Shown here piece after piece: positions 23,923-32,799 of a stretch of 64,000 nt of DNA. Position numbers and translations under genes: made by a program. Numbering within the stretch: the first letter of the stretch is position 1; the number at the start of each line of letters is the position of its first letter. The notes below the pieces were generated by a model that saw nothing but the letters and a program-made list of their open reading frames with translations, made no database searches and had not been told where the DNA came from. The stretch is from JAAYAO01 sp051133435 (GTDB lineage: Bacteria; Actinomycetota; Actinomycetes; Propionibacteriales; Propionibacteriaceae): assembly GCF_051133435.1 (NCBI RefSeq), contig NZ_JBPGNY010000004.1:124001-188000 (forward strand), read 5' to 3'.

Positions 23923-26772
23923 CTATCGGCCCATCGCTTGCAGAGCTCGGCGCAGGGCGGCCCGGGCTTCGGCGTTCTTCTCCTGGTAAGTGCCGAGATC
24001 GCCGTCCTTCAGCGCCTTCTCGGCGTCGTTGAAGGCCTGTTCGGCCTCGGTCAGGGCCCGGCGAGCAGCCGCTTCGTCGGCGGTGCCCTCACCCGGGTCG
24101 GTCTGGCCGGGCTGTTCGTCGGCCGGCGGTTCCTCGTCGATCGCGTCGGGGTCCTCACCGGTTTCGGCGCCGGAGTCACCCTCGAAGACCTTGTCCAAAG
24201 CCTCCTGCAAGGTGTTACCGATCGCGACCTTCTCGCCGAAGCGCACCACGACGAATCGCAGCGCCGGGTAGGACCCGGTCGATGCCTGCCGCTGGGCGTA
24301 GATCGGCATCACGTACAGCAGACCACCGCCCACCGGCAGGGTGAGCAGGTTGCCGTACTCGGCCGAGGCCGCACCCTGGTTCAGCAGGGGTCTGAGGGTC
24401 TCGGCGACCACCGGGTCGGTGGTCATCGCGTTGAAGGTCTGCCCGGGGCCGTCGATCTGTTGCTGGCCCGACATTCTGAGTATTCGGATCTTGCCGTAGT
24501 CGTCGCGGGACGCATCGGCGTTGACCGCCATGAACGAGGCGAGGTTAGAGCGGTTGTTCGGCACATACACCGTGGTCTGGCTGAACACCGGCTCGTCATC
24601 ACCGGGCCAGCGGATCGACAGGTAGTAGGGGGTCTCCTTCGAACCGGTACCGGCGACCGGGTCGTTGGGGGTCACCCACAGGTCGGTTTGCTGGTACCAC
24701 AGGTGCGGGTCGCTGACGTGGTAGCGGCCGAGCACCTCGCGCTGCACCTTGAACATGTCCTCGGGATAGCGCAGGTGGCTCAACAGGTCGTCGGAGATCT
24801 CGGATCGGTCCTTCACCGTGTCGGGGAAGACCTTGCGCCAGGTCTTCAGCACCGGGTCGTCCTCGTCCCAGGCGTACATGGTGACCGTGCCGTCGTAGGC
24901 GTCCACGGTGGCCTTCACCGAGTTGCGCATGTAGTTGACCATCCGGTCGGGCTGGGCGACCATCGCCTGCCGGGTCATCGAGTCCGAGGTGGCCTGCTCC
25001 AGCGACACCCGATGGCTGTTGGGGTAGGAGTTGGACGTGGTGTAGGCGTCCACGATCCACACCAGTCGGCCCTCCACGATGGCCGGGTAGGCGTTGGAGT
25101 CGACCTGCAGGAAGGGGGCGGCCTGGGCCACCCGCAACCGCGGGGTGCGGTCGTAGATGATCTTGGATTCGGTGTTCACCCGGTCGGACAACATGATGTT
25201 CACGTCGGCGAACTTCACCGCGTACAACAACTTGTTGAAGAAGTTGCCGACCGGCACACCACCATCACCGGTGTAGGTGGTCAGCGTCGGCTCATCGCTC
25301 TCGCCACCACCGGGGGTGTCGAGTTCGACCGGCGGAGTTCCGGCCGGGGCACCGACGATCGAGTAGTCGGAGTGCAGTTCGCCGAAGTAGATCCGCGGTT
25401 CGTGCTCCGACAGGGCGCCGGTGGGCGGGATGTCACGGGCCATCCACTCGGGGTCACCCTGGGGCTGGCGCCGGTTGCCGTAGGCGGCCACCAGACCGAA
25501 GCCGTGGGTGTAGACGGTGCGGATGTTGTTCCAGCTCTGCGATTGCAGGCCTTCGATGTCCATTTCCCGGGCCGCGACCACCGCGTCGGTCTGCTGGCCG
25601 TCGATGGTGTAGCGGTCGACATCGAGCACCTTGGGGAAGGAGTAGTAGCCGCGCACCTGCTGCAACTGCTCGAAGGCCGGGCCGATCAGGGCCGGGTCGA
25701 TCAACCGGATGCCGGGCAGGGCCTCGGCATCGGCGCGCAACTGGCCGGGTTCGGTGTCGGTGACCGCCTCGTAGTTCTCGATCTCCACATCGGTGATGCC
25801 GAAGGCGGACTTGGTGGCCTTCAGGTGATCTTCGATGTAGGGACGTTCGGTGTCCGGCTCATCGGGGTTGACCTGAATCGCCTGGATGATCGCCGGGTAG
25901 ATCATCCCGATCACCAGGCCGCTGAGCAGCATCAGCACCACCGACACCACCGGCAACGACCAACGCCGCAGCCACACATTGGCCAGGAACAGCAGGGCGC
26001 TGATCATCGCGATCGCCGCCATGATCGTCAGACCCGACACCCGCACCTGGGAGTCGGTGTAGGTCAGACCGGTCAACAGCGGGGCGTCGTCGATCATCAA
26101 CCCGTAGCGATCGAGCCACAGCCGCACCCCGTGCACCAGCAGGGTCAACCCGGCCAGGATCGAGATGTGCGCGGTGGCGGCCTTGGTGGCGCTGCGGCCC
26201 TGCAGACCGCCGAAGAGGTAATGCACCAGGGCCGTGACGACGGTGGTGAAGAACAACAACCAGAACATGAAGCCGGCGACGAACTTCCACCAGGGCAGAG
26301 CGAAAACGTAGAACGAGGCGTCGAGCCCGAAGCGCGGGTCGGCGACGCCGAACTCGGTGCCATTGCGCCAAGCCAGGAAGGTGAAGGTCTCGGCCAGACC
26401 CGCAGTGCCGCCGATGATCAACGCCGGCACAGCGGTGGCCAATACCGTGCGCCGCAGCCGCGACTGCAGCATCGAGTGATAACGCTCGAGCAAGGGGCTG
26501 GCCATCGGTCCGCTGCGGGTCGGTGGACGGAGCCGCTGGGCCAGGGCCGCATTACCGCCGATCACGGCAGCGGCCACCAGCCCGGACACCAGGAACAGGC
26601 CCACCCGCGTCCACAACTGGGTGGCGAACACCGACTCGTAACCGACGCTGTGATACCAGAGGCGGTCGGTCCAGATGCTGGTGAACAGAATGAACGCCAG
26701 CACCACCGCTCCCGCGATCAGGATGGTGGGCAACAGCGCCCTGGTGCGCCGTGGCATGGTCGCCGTACTCAC
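23923..26772 (-). CDS. UPF0182 family large membrane protein
   Basis: A 949-residue protein of the actinobacterial and cyanobacterial UPF0182 family (mycobacterial Rv3193c type). Seven or so helices fill the first third, beginning ALLPTILIAGAVVLAFILFTS. A large external domain follows, and an acidic Ala/Glu-rich tail ends in a coiled-coil-like segment (EAEQAFNDAEKALKDGD and after). GTG at 26772 is the start: GAGGAG lies 9 bases upstream and it overlaps the previous stop (GTGA). Function is unknown; conserved linkage to the PDZ protease suggests envelope quality control. Confidence 0.92.
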   Translation of the reverse strand: MSTATMPRRTRALLPTILIAGAVVLAFILFTSIWTDRLWYHSVGYESVFATQLWTRVGLFLVSGLVAAAVIGGNAALAQRLRPPTRSGPMASPLLERYHSMLQSRLRRTVLATAVPALIIGGTAGLAETFTFLAWRNGTEFGVADPRFGLDASFYVFALPWWKFVAGFMFWLLFFTTVVTALVHYLFGGLQGRSATKAATAHISILAGLTLLVHGVRLWLDRYGLMIDDAPLLTGLTYTDSQVRVSGLTIMAAIAMISALLFLANVWLRRWSLPVVSVVLMLLSGLVIGMIYPAIIQAIQVNPDEPDTERPYIEDHLKATKSAFGITDVEIENYEAVTDTEPGQLRADAEALPGIRLIDPALIGPAFEQLQQVRGYYSFPKVLDVDRYTIDGQQTDAVVAAREMDIEGLQSQSWNNIRTVYTHGFGLVAAYGNRRQPQGDPEWMARDIPPTGALSEHEPRIYFGELHSDYSIVGAPAGTPPVELDTPGGGESDEPTLTTYTGDGGVPVGNFFNKLLYAVKFADVNIMLSDRVNTESKIIYDRTPRLRVAQAAPFLQVDSNAYPAIVEGRLVWIVDAYTTSNSYPNSHRVSLEQATSDSMTRQAMVAQPDRMVNYMRNSVKATVDAYDGTVTMYAWDEDDPVLKTWRKVFPDTVKDRSEISDDLLSHLRYPEDMFKVQREVLGRYHVSDPHLWYQQTDLWVTPNDPVAGTGSKETPYYLSIRWPGDDEPVFSQTTVYVPNNRSNLASFMAVNADASRDDYGKIRILRMSGQQQIDGPGQTFNAMTTDPVVAETLRPLLNQGAASAEYGNLLTLPVGGGLLYVMPIYAQRQASTGSYPALRFVVVRFGEKVAIGNTLQEALDKVFEGDSGAETGEDPDAIDEEPPADEQPGQTDPGEGTADEAAARRALTEAEQAFNDAEKALKDGDLGTYQEKNAEARAALRRALQAMGR

Positions 26773-27317
26773 GTCGAGAACTCCTCGGTCGTCGGGTCGT
26801 CGAGCAATGTCCGGGCCAGGGTCTGGGTGAACCCGGGCACCAGGTCATCGCCGGAAATCAGATCATCGGGGTGGGTGATCAACCGGCCCACCCCGTGCCG
26901 GGCACCGCTGCGCATCGCCCCGGCCACCACCAGCAGGTCGACCTTGTCGGGGTGCGCCGCCACATAGTCGGCCGCCTCGTGGGGATCATCGGGTAGTTCT
27001 GCATCCACCCCGTTGGGCAAAAAACTGCTGACCATCGAACAGGCCACCCCGGCCACGGTCTCGGGCCAGAAGATCCGGTTCAGGGCCGCGACGAGATCGT
27101 CGCCGGGGTCGAAACCGTCCTGTTCGACCGCGGTCAGGGACCCCTCGGGCGCGTCGGTGGACAAGCCGACCTGAGTGGCGAGTTCCGGCTCGGTCTCGAT
27201 CAGCGTCGCGGTACGCACCAGGGCGAACAGTCGTGGTGGCTGGTCGAAGCCGAGGTGTCCGACGTGATGCTCCAGTTGCACCAACGCAGCCACCAGCGCG
27301 TCGTGGTCGACGTTCAT
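26769..27317 (-). CDS. PPA1309 family protein
   Basis: A soluble protein of 182 residues, named after a Propionibacterium acnes family and widespread in actinobacteria next to UPF0182 and PDZ genes. It starts MNVDHDALVAALVQLEHHV after GAGAGGTGAG. WPETVAGVACSMVSSFLP and ARHGVGRLITHPDDL are family-like blocks. No catalytic motif is evident. One base separates it from the protease gene and it overlaps the UPF0182 gene, so the three are one transcription unit. Confidence 0.85.
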   Translation of the reverse strand: MNVDHDALVAALVQLEHHVGHLGFDQPPRLFALVRTATLIETEPELATQVGLSTDAPEGSLTAVEQDGFDPGDDLVAALNRIFWPETVAGVACSMVSSFLPNGVDAELPDDPHEAADYVAAHPDKVDLLVVAGAMRSGARHGVGRLITHPDDLISGDDLVPGFTQTLARTLLDDPTTEEFST

Positions 27318-27318
27318 C

Positions 27319-28368
27319 TCACCTCTCACAGGTCGGCAGCACCGCAGCGGGGCCGTCTTTCGCGTAGTCGCGGATGGCCTTGACCGCATCATCCAGGGTG
27401 GCCACCTTGGCCACCTTCACATTGGTCGACAGATCCCCCAAATCGGAACAGTTGGCCTCCGGCAACAGGAACAACTGCGCGCCGGATTCCTCCGCCGCCC
27501 GGATCTTCTCGTGCACCCCACCGATACCCCCGACCCGACCGTCGGGCGAGATGGTGCCGGTACCGGCCACGACGTTGCCTTCGAGCAACGCCCCGGGGGT
27601 GAGCAGGTCGTAGATACCCAGGGCGAAGACCAGGCCCGCACTGGGTCCGCCGATGCGCGGGTCGATCACGATGGTGATCTGGGCGGCATGCTTGTAGCCG
27701 ACCTGCACCCCGATGCCGATCGCGGGCAGTTTCGGGTCGGCATTGCTGGCAGTGGTGGTGATCTGGACGGCACGTTCGGTACCGGCCCGCAGCACGGTCA
27801 TCTCCAGGGTGGCGCCCACCGTGACGCGATGCACCGCCGCGCTGACGTCCTCGGGAGTCGCCACCGACCTGCCGTCCACGGCCATGATCAGGTCACCGGG
27901 TTCCAGCAGACCGTCCGAGGGCCCCCCGACGTTCACCGAACCCACCGCCGGGTGCTCGGTGACCTTCAGGTCGGCCTGCCGCAACGCGGCAACCACCGCA
28001 TTCTGCTGGGAGGTGTCCATCATCCGCTTGTCCTCGGCCTGGGACTCCTCGGCCGACTGGCCCGGCGGGTGAATCACCTCCCGCGGCATGGTGTCGCGGT
28101 TCGGCAACCAATGGGCGATCACGCCCTCGGGCAAGCCCAGGGTCGAATCCACCCGGGTGGTCGACACCGTGGTCAGGTGCAGCTCGCCGGTGGTCGGATA
28201 GGACCTGGCCCCGGCCACATCGAGTGCCGGTGGTTCCCCTCCGGCCAGCACGTTGACCGTCCGGCCGGGATTCCAGGTGACGAAAGGAACCGGCACCAGA
28301 GCCACCGCGGCGGCCAAACCGACGAACAGCACCGCCGACACCAATGCCGTCCAGGTTTGGCGAGTCAC
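27319..28368 (-). CDS. PDZ and Lon-type (S16) protease domain membrane protein
   Basis: A single-pass protein of 349 residues. The N-terminal helix (LVSAVLFVGLAAAVALVPV) anchors it, a PDZ domain covers about 125-205 (GSVNVGGPSDGLLEPGD), and a Lon S16 domain follows. Catalytic Ser243 lies in GGPSAG and Lys288 in GGVHEK, so the Ser-Lys dyad is intact. The protease faces outside by topology, like mycobacterial Rv3194c. GTG at 28368 overlaps the moaE stop. It probably processes or degrades envelope proteins with its operon partners. Confidence 0.93.
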   Translation of the reverse strand: MTRQTWTALVSAVLFVGLAAAVALVPVPFVTWNPGRTVNVLAGGEPPALDVAGARSYPTTGELHLTTVSTTRVDSTLGLPEGVIAHWLPNRDTMPREVIHPPGQSAEESQAEDKRMMDTSQQNAVVAALRQADLKVTEHPAVGSVNVGGPSDGLLEPGDLIMAVDGRSVATPEDVSAAVHRVTVGATLEMTVLRAGTERAVQITTTASNADPKLPAIGIGVQVGYKHAAQITIVIDPRIGGPSAGLVFALGIYDLLTPGALLEGNVVAGTGTISPDGRVGGIGGVHEKIRAAEESGAQLFLLPEANCSDLGDLSTNVKVAKVATLDDAVKAIRDYAKDGPAAVLPTCER

Positions 28369-28784
28369 GCGCCCACCCACTCGACATCGCCGTCGACGAA
28401 CGACTGGCGCTTCCAGATCGGCACCTCGACCTTCAACCGGTCGATCAGTTCCCGGCAGCATTCCAACGCTGCGGCGCGGTGGGCGGCACCCACCGCCACC
28501 ACCACGGCCAAGTCACCGATCCTCAGGTCACCGACGCGGTGTTCGACCGCGATCGCGCGGACGTCGTGGCCGGCAGCCACGCTGCGGGCACAGTCGGCCA
28601 GGGCGTCCTCGGCGGTGGGATGGCTGGAGTACTCCAGTGCGGTCACCGAGCGTCCACCGTCGTGGTTGCGCACCACGCCGATGAACATCGCAACCCCACC
28701 GACCTCGGCCAAGCCGACCCGCGCCAAGGCTGCGTCCACCGACAACGGCTCGGACGCAATCCGCGCATGCAGGTCAAGAGGCAT
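28365..28784 (-). CDS. moaE: Molybdopterin synthase catalytic subunit MoaE
   Basis: The large subunit of MPT synthase, which inserts sulfur into precursor Z to form molybdopterin. The 139-residue length is normal. GGVAMFIGVVRNHDGGRSVTALEY is the family opening (seen as FIGVVRNHD), and the end contains LKVEVPIWKRQ with the active-site Lys. MoaD is not adjacent. The MoeZ-type enzyme at 56337 could activate its partner. It heads the moaE-protease-PPA1309-UPF0182 chain through a GTGA overlap. Confidence 0.93.
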   Translation of the reverse strand: MPLDLHARIASEPLSVDAALARVGLAEVGGVAMFIGVVRNHDGGRSVTALEYSSHPTAEDALADCARSVAAGHDVRAIAVEHRVGDLRIGDLAVVVAVGAAHRAAALECCRELIDRLKVEVPIWKRQSFVDGDVEWVGA

Positions 28785-28908
28785 GCCCGCAGCCTACCGA
28801 GAAGTGCCAACTTCACCCCATCCGACAACAGACCTCTGCGATAGGTGCGCAGGCCTTGTCCGGTGCGGTTGAATGGAGGGACCTCGCATTTTAGGAGCTC
28901 CGAGTCGA

Positions 28909-30282
28909 ATGTCCGATGACCGTCCCGGCGACCAACAGCCCGAAGGTGACCCCAACCAGCCGCAGAACCCGTTCGAAGCGCTCTTCGGCCCCGGCGGCAT
29001 GGAATCGCTGTTCGGCGGTGCCGGCACGGGCGCCGAAGGACTGGCCGAGTTCATGCAGGGGCTGCAGAACATGTTCAGCGGCCTGGGCCTGGGCGGCACC
29101 GCCGAGGTGTCCGGTTCGGGGGTGAACTGGGCCACCACCAAGGATCTGGTGCGTCGTCAGGTGGCCGCTCTGGGCACCGACCCCTCCCCCAGTGACGCCG
29201 ATCGTCGCGCGGTCACCGAGGCCGTCGGTCTGGCCGACACCTGGCTCGATCAGGCCACCGACCTGCCCCGGGTGAGCGGACCGGCTGCCACCTGGAGCCG
29301 GGCGGAGTGGGTCGAGCAGACCATGCCGGTGTGGCAGCGTCTGGTGGAGCCGGTTGCGGCCAGCATCGCCGACGCGATGGCCGACTCCCTGACCTTCGGG
29401 GAACCGGCAGAGGATCTGGGACCCCTGGCCGGAATGCACGAACTGCTGCGACCGATGCTGCGTCAATCGGGTGGGGCGATGTTCTCCCACCAGTTGGCCC
29501 AGGCCCTGGGGCAACTGGCCACCGAGGTACTCGGCAGTACCGATATCGGGCTGCCCCTGGACGACGGACATCGGGTCGCGCTGGTGCCGGTGAATGTGGC
29601 GGCCTTCGGGGAGGGGCTGGCCGAATCGGCCACCGACGTGCAGTTGTACGTGGCCCTGCGCGAGTCCGCCCGTCAGCGCTTGTTCGCCCACGCCCCGTGG
29701 TTGGGACCGCACCTGCTCGCCCTGGTCGAGGAATACGCCCACGGCATCACCATCGACACCTCGGCCCTGGAGTCGGCCGTCGGAGAGATGGATCCGGCCT
29801 CGATCGACCCGGCCGCGCTGCAGGAGCTCAGTGATCAGTTGCAGGGACAGTTGTTCACCTCGCACAAGACCCCCGAACAGCTCGCCACCCTGGAACGGCT
29901 GGAGACGATGCTGGCCCTGGTCGAAGGGTGGGTGGACGAGGTGGTCAGCCAGGCCACGAGCAAGTGGATGCCCTCGGCGGTGGCGCTGGCCGAAGCGATG
30001 CGGCGTCGGCGGGCGACCGGCGGGCCGGCCGAGGCGACCTTCGCGACCCTGGTCGGGTTGGAGTTGCGGCCCCGGCGCATGCGGGACGCGGCCAACCTCT
30101 GGGCGGCGATGCGCGATGCCCGGGGCGCCGCCGAGCGCGACGCGGTGTGGGCCCACCCCGATCTGCTGCCGCGTTCGTCGGCGCTGGACGACCCGATGGG
30201 ATACGTCAAGGGCGAAACCGACGACAACGAAGAGCTCGACCTGGACGCCGAACTGCGCAAACTGCTCGACGACCAGGAGTAG
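28909..30282 (+). CDS. DUF2342 zinc-metalloprotease-like protein
   Basis: A 457-residue actinobacterial protein related to mycobacterial Rv3195 and to F420-associated hydrolase families. The N-terminal 60 residues are Gly/Gln/Pro-rich and disordered-looking. The core includes HRVALVPVNVAAFGE and LRESARQRLFAHAPWLGPHL. As I recall, relatives carry a histidine where this helix has Arg (EAAH versus ESAR), so metal binding may be altered; this needs an alignment. AGGAG precedes the ATG at 28909. It opens a plus-strand trio with the ThiF-like and ABC1 genes. Confidence 0.82.
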   Translation: MSDDRPGDQQPEGDPNQPQNPFEALFGPGGMESLFGGAGTGAEGLAEFMQGLQNMFSGLGLGGTAEVSGSGVNWATTKDLVRRQVAALGTDPSPSDADRRAVTEAVGLADTWLDQATDLPRVSGPAATWSRAEWVEQTMPVWQRLVEPVAASIADAMADSLTFGEPAEDLGPLAGMHELLRPMLRQSGGAMFSHQLAQALGQLATEVLGSTDIGLPLDDGHRVALVPVNVAAFGEGLAESATDVQLYVALRESARQRLFAHAPWLGPHLLALVEEYAHGITIDTSALESAVGEMDPASIDPAALQELSDQLQGQLFTSHKTPEQLATLERLETMLALVEGWVDEVVSQATSKWMPSAVALAEAMRRRRATGGPAEATFATLVGLELRPRRMRDAANLWAAMRDARGAAERDAVWAHPDLLPRSSALDDPMGYVKGETDDNEELDLDAELRKLLDDQE

Positions 30283-30316
30283 CTTTCTCGACCGGTGAAC
30301 TCACCCCTGGGGATGA

Positions 30317-30346
30317 TTGACCCCAGTGACCTGCGCCACCTAGGCT
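30317..30346 (+). promoter_or_regulatory. Promoter-like elements before the ThiF-like gene
   Basis: TTGACC and TAGGCT are separated by 18 bases. Transcription would start near 30353, giving a leader of about 155 nt that contains the inverted repeat and tandem repeats that follow. Based on consensus match only. Confidence 0.4.
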
Positions 30347-30353
30347 CATAAGT

Positions 30354-30414
30354 CCGAACCCCGGATGGAAGCCGCTCGCAGGGGAAGGCCAGCGGTGATT
30401 CGTCCGGGGTTCGG
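30354..30414. repeat. 12-bp perfect inverted repeat
   Basis: CCGAACCCCGGA (30354-30365) and TCCGGGGTTCGG (30403-30414) are exact complements separated by 37 bases. The right arm runs into the tandem repeats, so the hairpin and the repeat array share bases. Confidence 0.75.
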
Positions 30415-30465
30415 TCTTGTCGGTTCGGTCTTGTCGGTTCGGTCTTGTCGGTTCGGTCTTGTCGG
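30410..30465 (+). repeat. 14-bp tandem repeat, four exact copies
   Basis: TTCGGTCTTGTCGG is repeated four times without a mismatch, followed by a partial copy (TTTGGTC). The period is not a multiple of three and the array lies in non-coding sequence, 43 bases before the next ATG. Copy number could vary between strains. Confidence 0.9.
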
Positions 30466-30507
30466 TTTGGTCGCCGAGTTGCCATTGCGGGGTGCCGGTG
30501 ATCCACC

Positions 30508-31425
30508 ATGGTTGCCATGCCCACCCCTCACCCCCGGCTGGCCGACCACGCGGTGCTGTTGCGCCGGGGCTCGGCGCTGCAGATCGGAAGCACCCCCGAC
30601 CGTGCCCTGGTGATCGATGATCCACCGGCAGGCCTGTTCGAACTCCTGACCCTGATCGACGGCCACCACAGTGTCGATGCCCTGGCCGACCGGGCCGGGC
30701 GTACCGCGGGGTTGCACTGGCCCCGACTGCTCGACGAGTTGCGCCGTCACCGATTGTTGGCCGAACCCGAGCCCACCCTGCCGTTGCGCGCCCAGGTGCT
30801 GGCCGCCGGCGCGTGGGGGTTGCAGATGGCCGACCTGTTGCTCCGCGGTGGGGCGAACCATGTGGCGGTCGCCCTGCTCGATGACGACCCCCGGGTACAA
30901 CGCCGGGGCCAACTACTGGCCGCCGAGCATCGTGGCCGGTTGTTCCTGCATCAGCAATGGACCATCCCGCGAGAGCCCGACGTACTCACCATCATCAACA
31001 CCGAAACCGCCGAGACCGACCGCGCCCTGACCTCCGCCTGTGCCGGCAACGACATCACCCACCTGGTGGTGCGTCCGGTGGCCGAGGGGGTGGTGCTGGG
31101 TCCCCTGGTGGTGCCGGGAGCAGGGCCCTGCCTGAACTGCCTCGACCTGCATGCCCGCACCCTCGACCCGCAATGGCCGCAGTTGTTGATGCAACTGACC
31201 CGGGTCCGGTTGGCGATGCCCGACCTGGCGGCGCGATGGGCGGCCGTCACCGCGGCCACCGAGGTGCTCGGCTTTCATCATGGCGGGAACAGCGCCCTGC
31301 TCGGACACACCGCGACCGTTACGGCGCCGCAGTGGACCCCGCGGTGGCGTCGGTGGCGATCTCATCCGAGCTGTCTGTGTCACTGGGACGGTCAGGATAT
31401 CGCCGGTCTGATGATTGCCGCCTAG
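30508..31425 (+). CDS. ThiF/cyclodehydratase-like protein (TOMM leader-binding type)
   Basis: A 305-residue protein like mycobacterial Rv3196, distantly related to the E1-like proteins of azole-peptide synthesis. The N-terminal part has the winged-helix look of a peptide-recognition domain (GLFELLTLIDGHHSVDAL). The middle is Rossmann-like (AQVLAAGAWGLQMADLLLRGG) with no clear ATP-binding arginine finger. PCLNCLDLH and CLCH near the end could bind zinc. ATG at 30508 or 30517. It ends 17 bases before the ABC1 kinase gene. No precursor peptide was recognised nearby, so the role is open. Confidence 0.78.
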   Translation: MVAMPTPHPRLADHAVLLRRGSALQIGSTPDRALVIDDPPAGLFELLTLIDGHHSVDALADRAGRTAGLHWPRLLDELRRHRLLAEPEPTLPLRAQVLAAGAWGLQMADLLLRGGANHVAVALLDDDPRVQRRGQLLAAEHRGRLFLHQQWTIPREPDVLTIINTETAETDRALTSACAGNDITHLVVRPVAEGVVLGPLVVPGAGPCLNCLDLHARTLDPQWPQLLMQLTRVRLAMPDLAARWAAVTAATEVLGFHHGGNSALLGHTATVTAPQWTPRWRRWRSHPSCLCHWDGQDIAGLMIAA

Positions 31426-31442
31426 CTGTCACAATGGGGCAC

Positions 31443-32780
31443 ATGGCCCAGGACCGTCGGCGCAACAAGAGCGAAGGCACCCCCGCCCGTGGCGCATTGG
31501 CCCGGGGGGCGAAGTTGGCGTCTCTGCCGCTGGGCCTGGCCGGGCGGGCCACCGCAGGGTTGGGACGCCGGCTGTCGGGACGTTCGGCCGAAGAGGTGAA
31601 CGCCGATCTGCAACGTCAGGCCGCCGAACAACTCTTCCGGGTGTTGGGTGACCTCAAGGGCGGGGCGATGAAGGTCGGTCAGGCGCTCAGCCTGGTCGAG
31701 GCCGCGATGCCGGAGGAATACGGCGCGCCCTTCCGCGAGCACCTGCGCAAACTGCAGGAGGCCGCACCACCGATGGCCACCGCCCGGGTGCACGCCATCC
31801 TGAGCCAGGAGTTCGGCCCCGACTGGCGTGACATGTTCAGTGATTTCCGGCCCCGCCCGTCGGCGGCGGCATCGATCGGACAGGTGCACCGGGCGGTGTG
31901 GGCCGACACCGGTGAACCCGTCGCGGTCAAGGTGCAGTACCCGGGAGCCGATGAGGCCCTGCAATCGGATCTGAAACAGCTCGCCCGGCTGTCCACGGTG
32001 CTGGCTCCGCTGAGCGGTGGGATCGAGGTCAAGCCGCTGGTCGACGAGCTGACCGCACGGGTCGGTGAAGAGGTCGACTACGCCCTCGAGGCCGCGGCCC
32101 AGCAGCGCGCCGCCGACGGTTTCGCCGACAGCACCGAGTTTTTCGTCCCCTCGGCCCTGGCCCACACCTCCAAGGTGATCGTCAGTCAATGGGTCGACGG
32201 CACCCCGCTGATGGATGTGGCCGAGTGGCCCGCCGAAGACCGCAACCGCGTGGGGCTGCAGTACGCCCGGTTCCTCTTCGCCGCCCCCGAGCGGGTCGGC
32301 CTGCTGCACGCCGATCCGCACCCCGGCAACTTCCGGGTGATGCCGGACGGACGGTTGGGGGTGCTCGACTTCGGTGGGGTCCAACATTTCCCGGACGGGC
32401 TCCCACCGGTGATGGGCAGGTTGCTCAAGCTCTGCGCCCGAGGTGATGCCGACGTGCTCGCGGCGGGCTTGGCCGATCTGGGATTCATCGCCGGACAGGT
32501 GGATCCGACCGAACTGATCGAGTTCCTCACCCCGTTCGTCGAACCCGCAGCGGTCGAGGAGTTCCATTTCACCCGTGACTGGATGCGCCATCAGTCCCTG
32601 CGGGTGCATCAGGCCTCCGGGCCCGACGGGGTGGCGGCCAAGCTGAACCTGCCGCCGGAGTTCCTGATGATCGACCGGGTCTACCTGGGGGCGGTGTCGG
32701 TCCTCAGTCAGTTGGACGTGCGGGCACCCTTCGCCGGGGTGCTGGACGAGTTTCTGCCCGGTTGGCGCGACGAGGACTGA
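31443..32780 (+). CDS. ABC1/UbiB family atypical kinase
   Basis: A 445-residue kinase-like protein of the ABC1/ADCK/UbiB family. It has the family KxGQ motif (GGAMKVGQALSL), an Ala-rich loop (PSAAASIGQVH), the lysine strand VAVKVQYPG, the catalytic HADPHPGNF and the metal-binding LDFGG. All hallmark residues are present. Relatives support quinone synthesis or lipid homeostasis; in actinobacteria it is linked to the ThiF-like and DUF2342 genes (Rv3195-Rv3197 order). Start MAQDRRR at 31443 is chosen over an ATG three codons upstream. Confidence 0.92.
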   Translation: MAQDRRRNKSEGTPARGALARGAKLASLPLGLAGRATAGLGRRLSGRSAEEVNADLQRQAAEQLFRVLGDLKGGAMKVGQALSLVEAAMPEEYGAPFREHLRKLQEAAPPMATARVHAILSQEFGPDWRDMFSDFRPRPSAAASIGQVHRAVWADTGEPVAVKVQYPGADEALQSDLKQLARLSTVLAPLSGGIEVKPLVDELTARVGEEVDYALEAAAQQRAADGFADSTEFFVPSALAHTSKVIVSQWVDGTPLMDVAEWPAEDRNRVGLQYARFLFAAPERVGLLHADPHPGNFRVMPDGRLGVLDFGGVQHFPDGLPPVMGRLLKLCARGDADVLAAGLADLGFIAGQVDPTELIEFLTPFVEPAAVEEFHFTRDWMRHQSLRVHQASGPDGVAAKLNLPPEFLMIDRVYLGAVSVLSQLDVRAPFAGVLDEFLPGWRDED

Positions 32781-32799
32781 GCAGTCCGGCAGCCCAGGG

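Noticed and set aside
23806..26967. A 1053-codon open frame on the plus strand opposite the UPF0182 gene
   Set aside because: It is an antisense shadow of a clear conserved gene, with Gly/His/Arg-rich composition typical of GC-rich antisense frames and no recognisable domain.
30508..31425. Full azole-peptide (TOMM) biosynthesis cluster
   Set aside because: Only the ThiF-like protein is reminiscent. No YcaO protein, dehydrogenase or precursor peptide is nearby.
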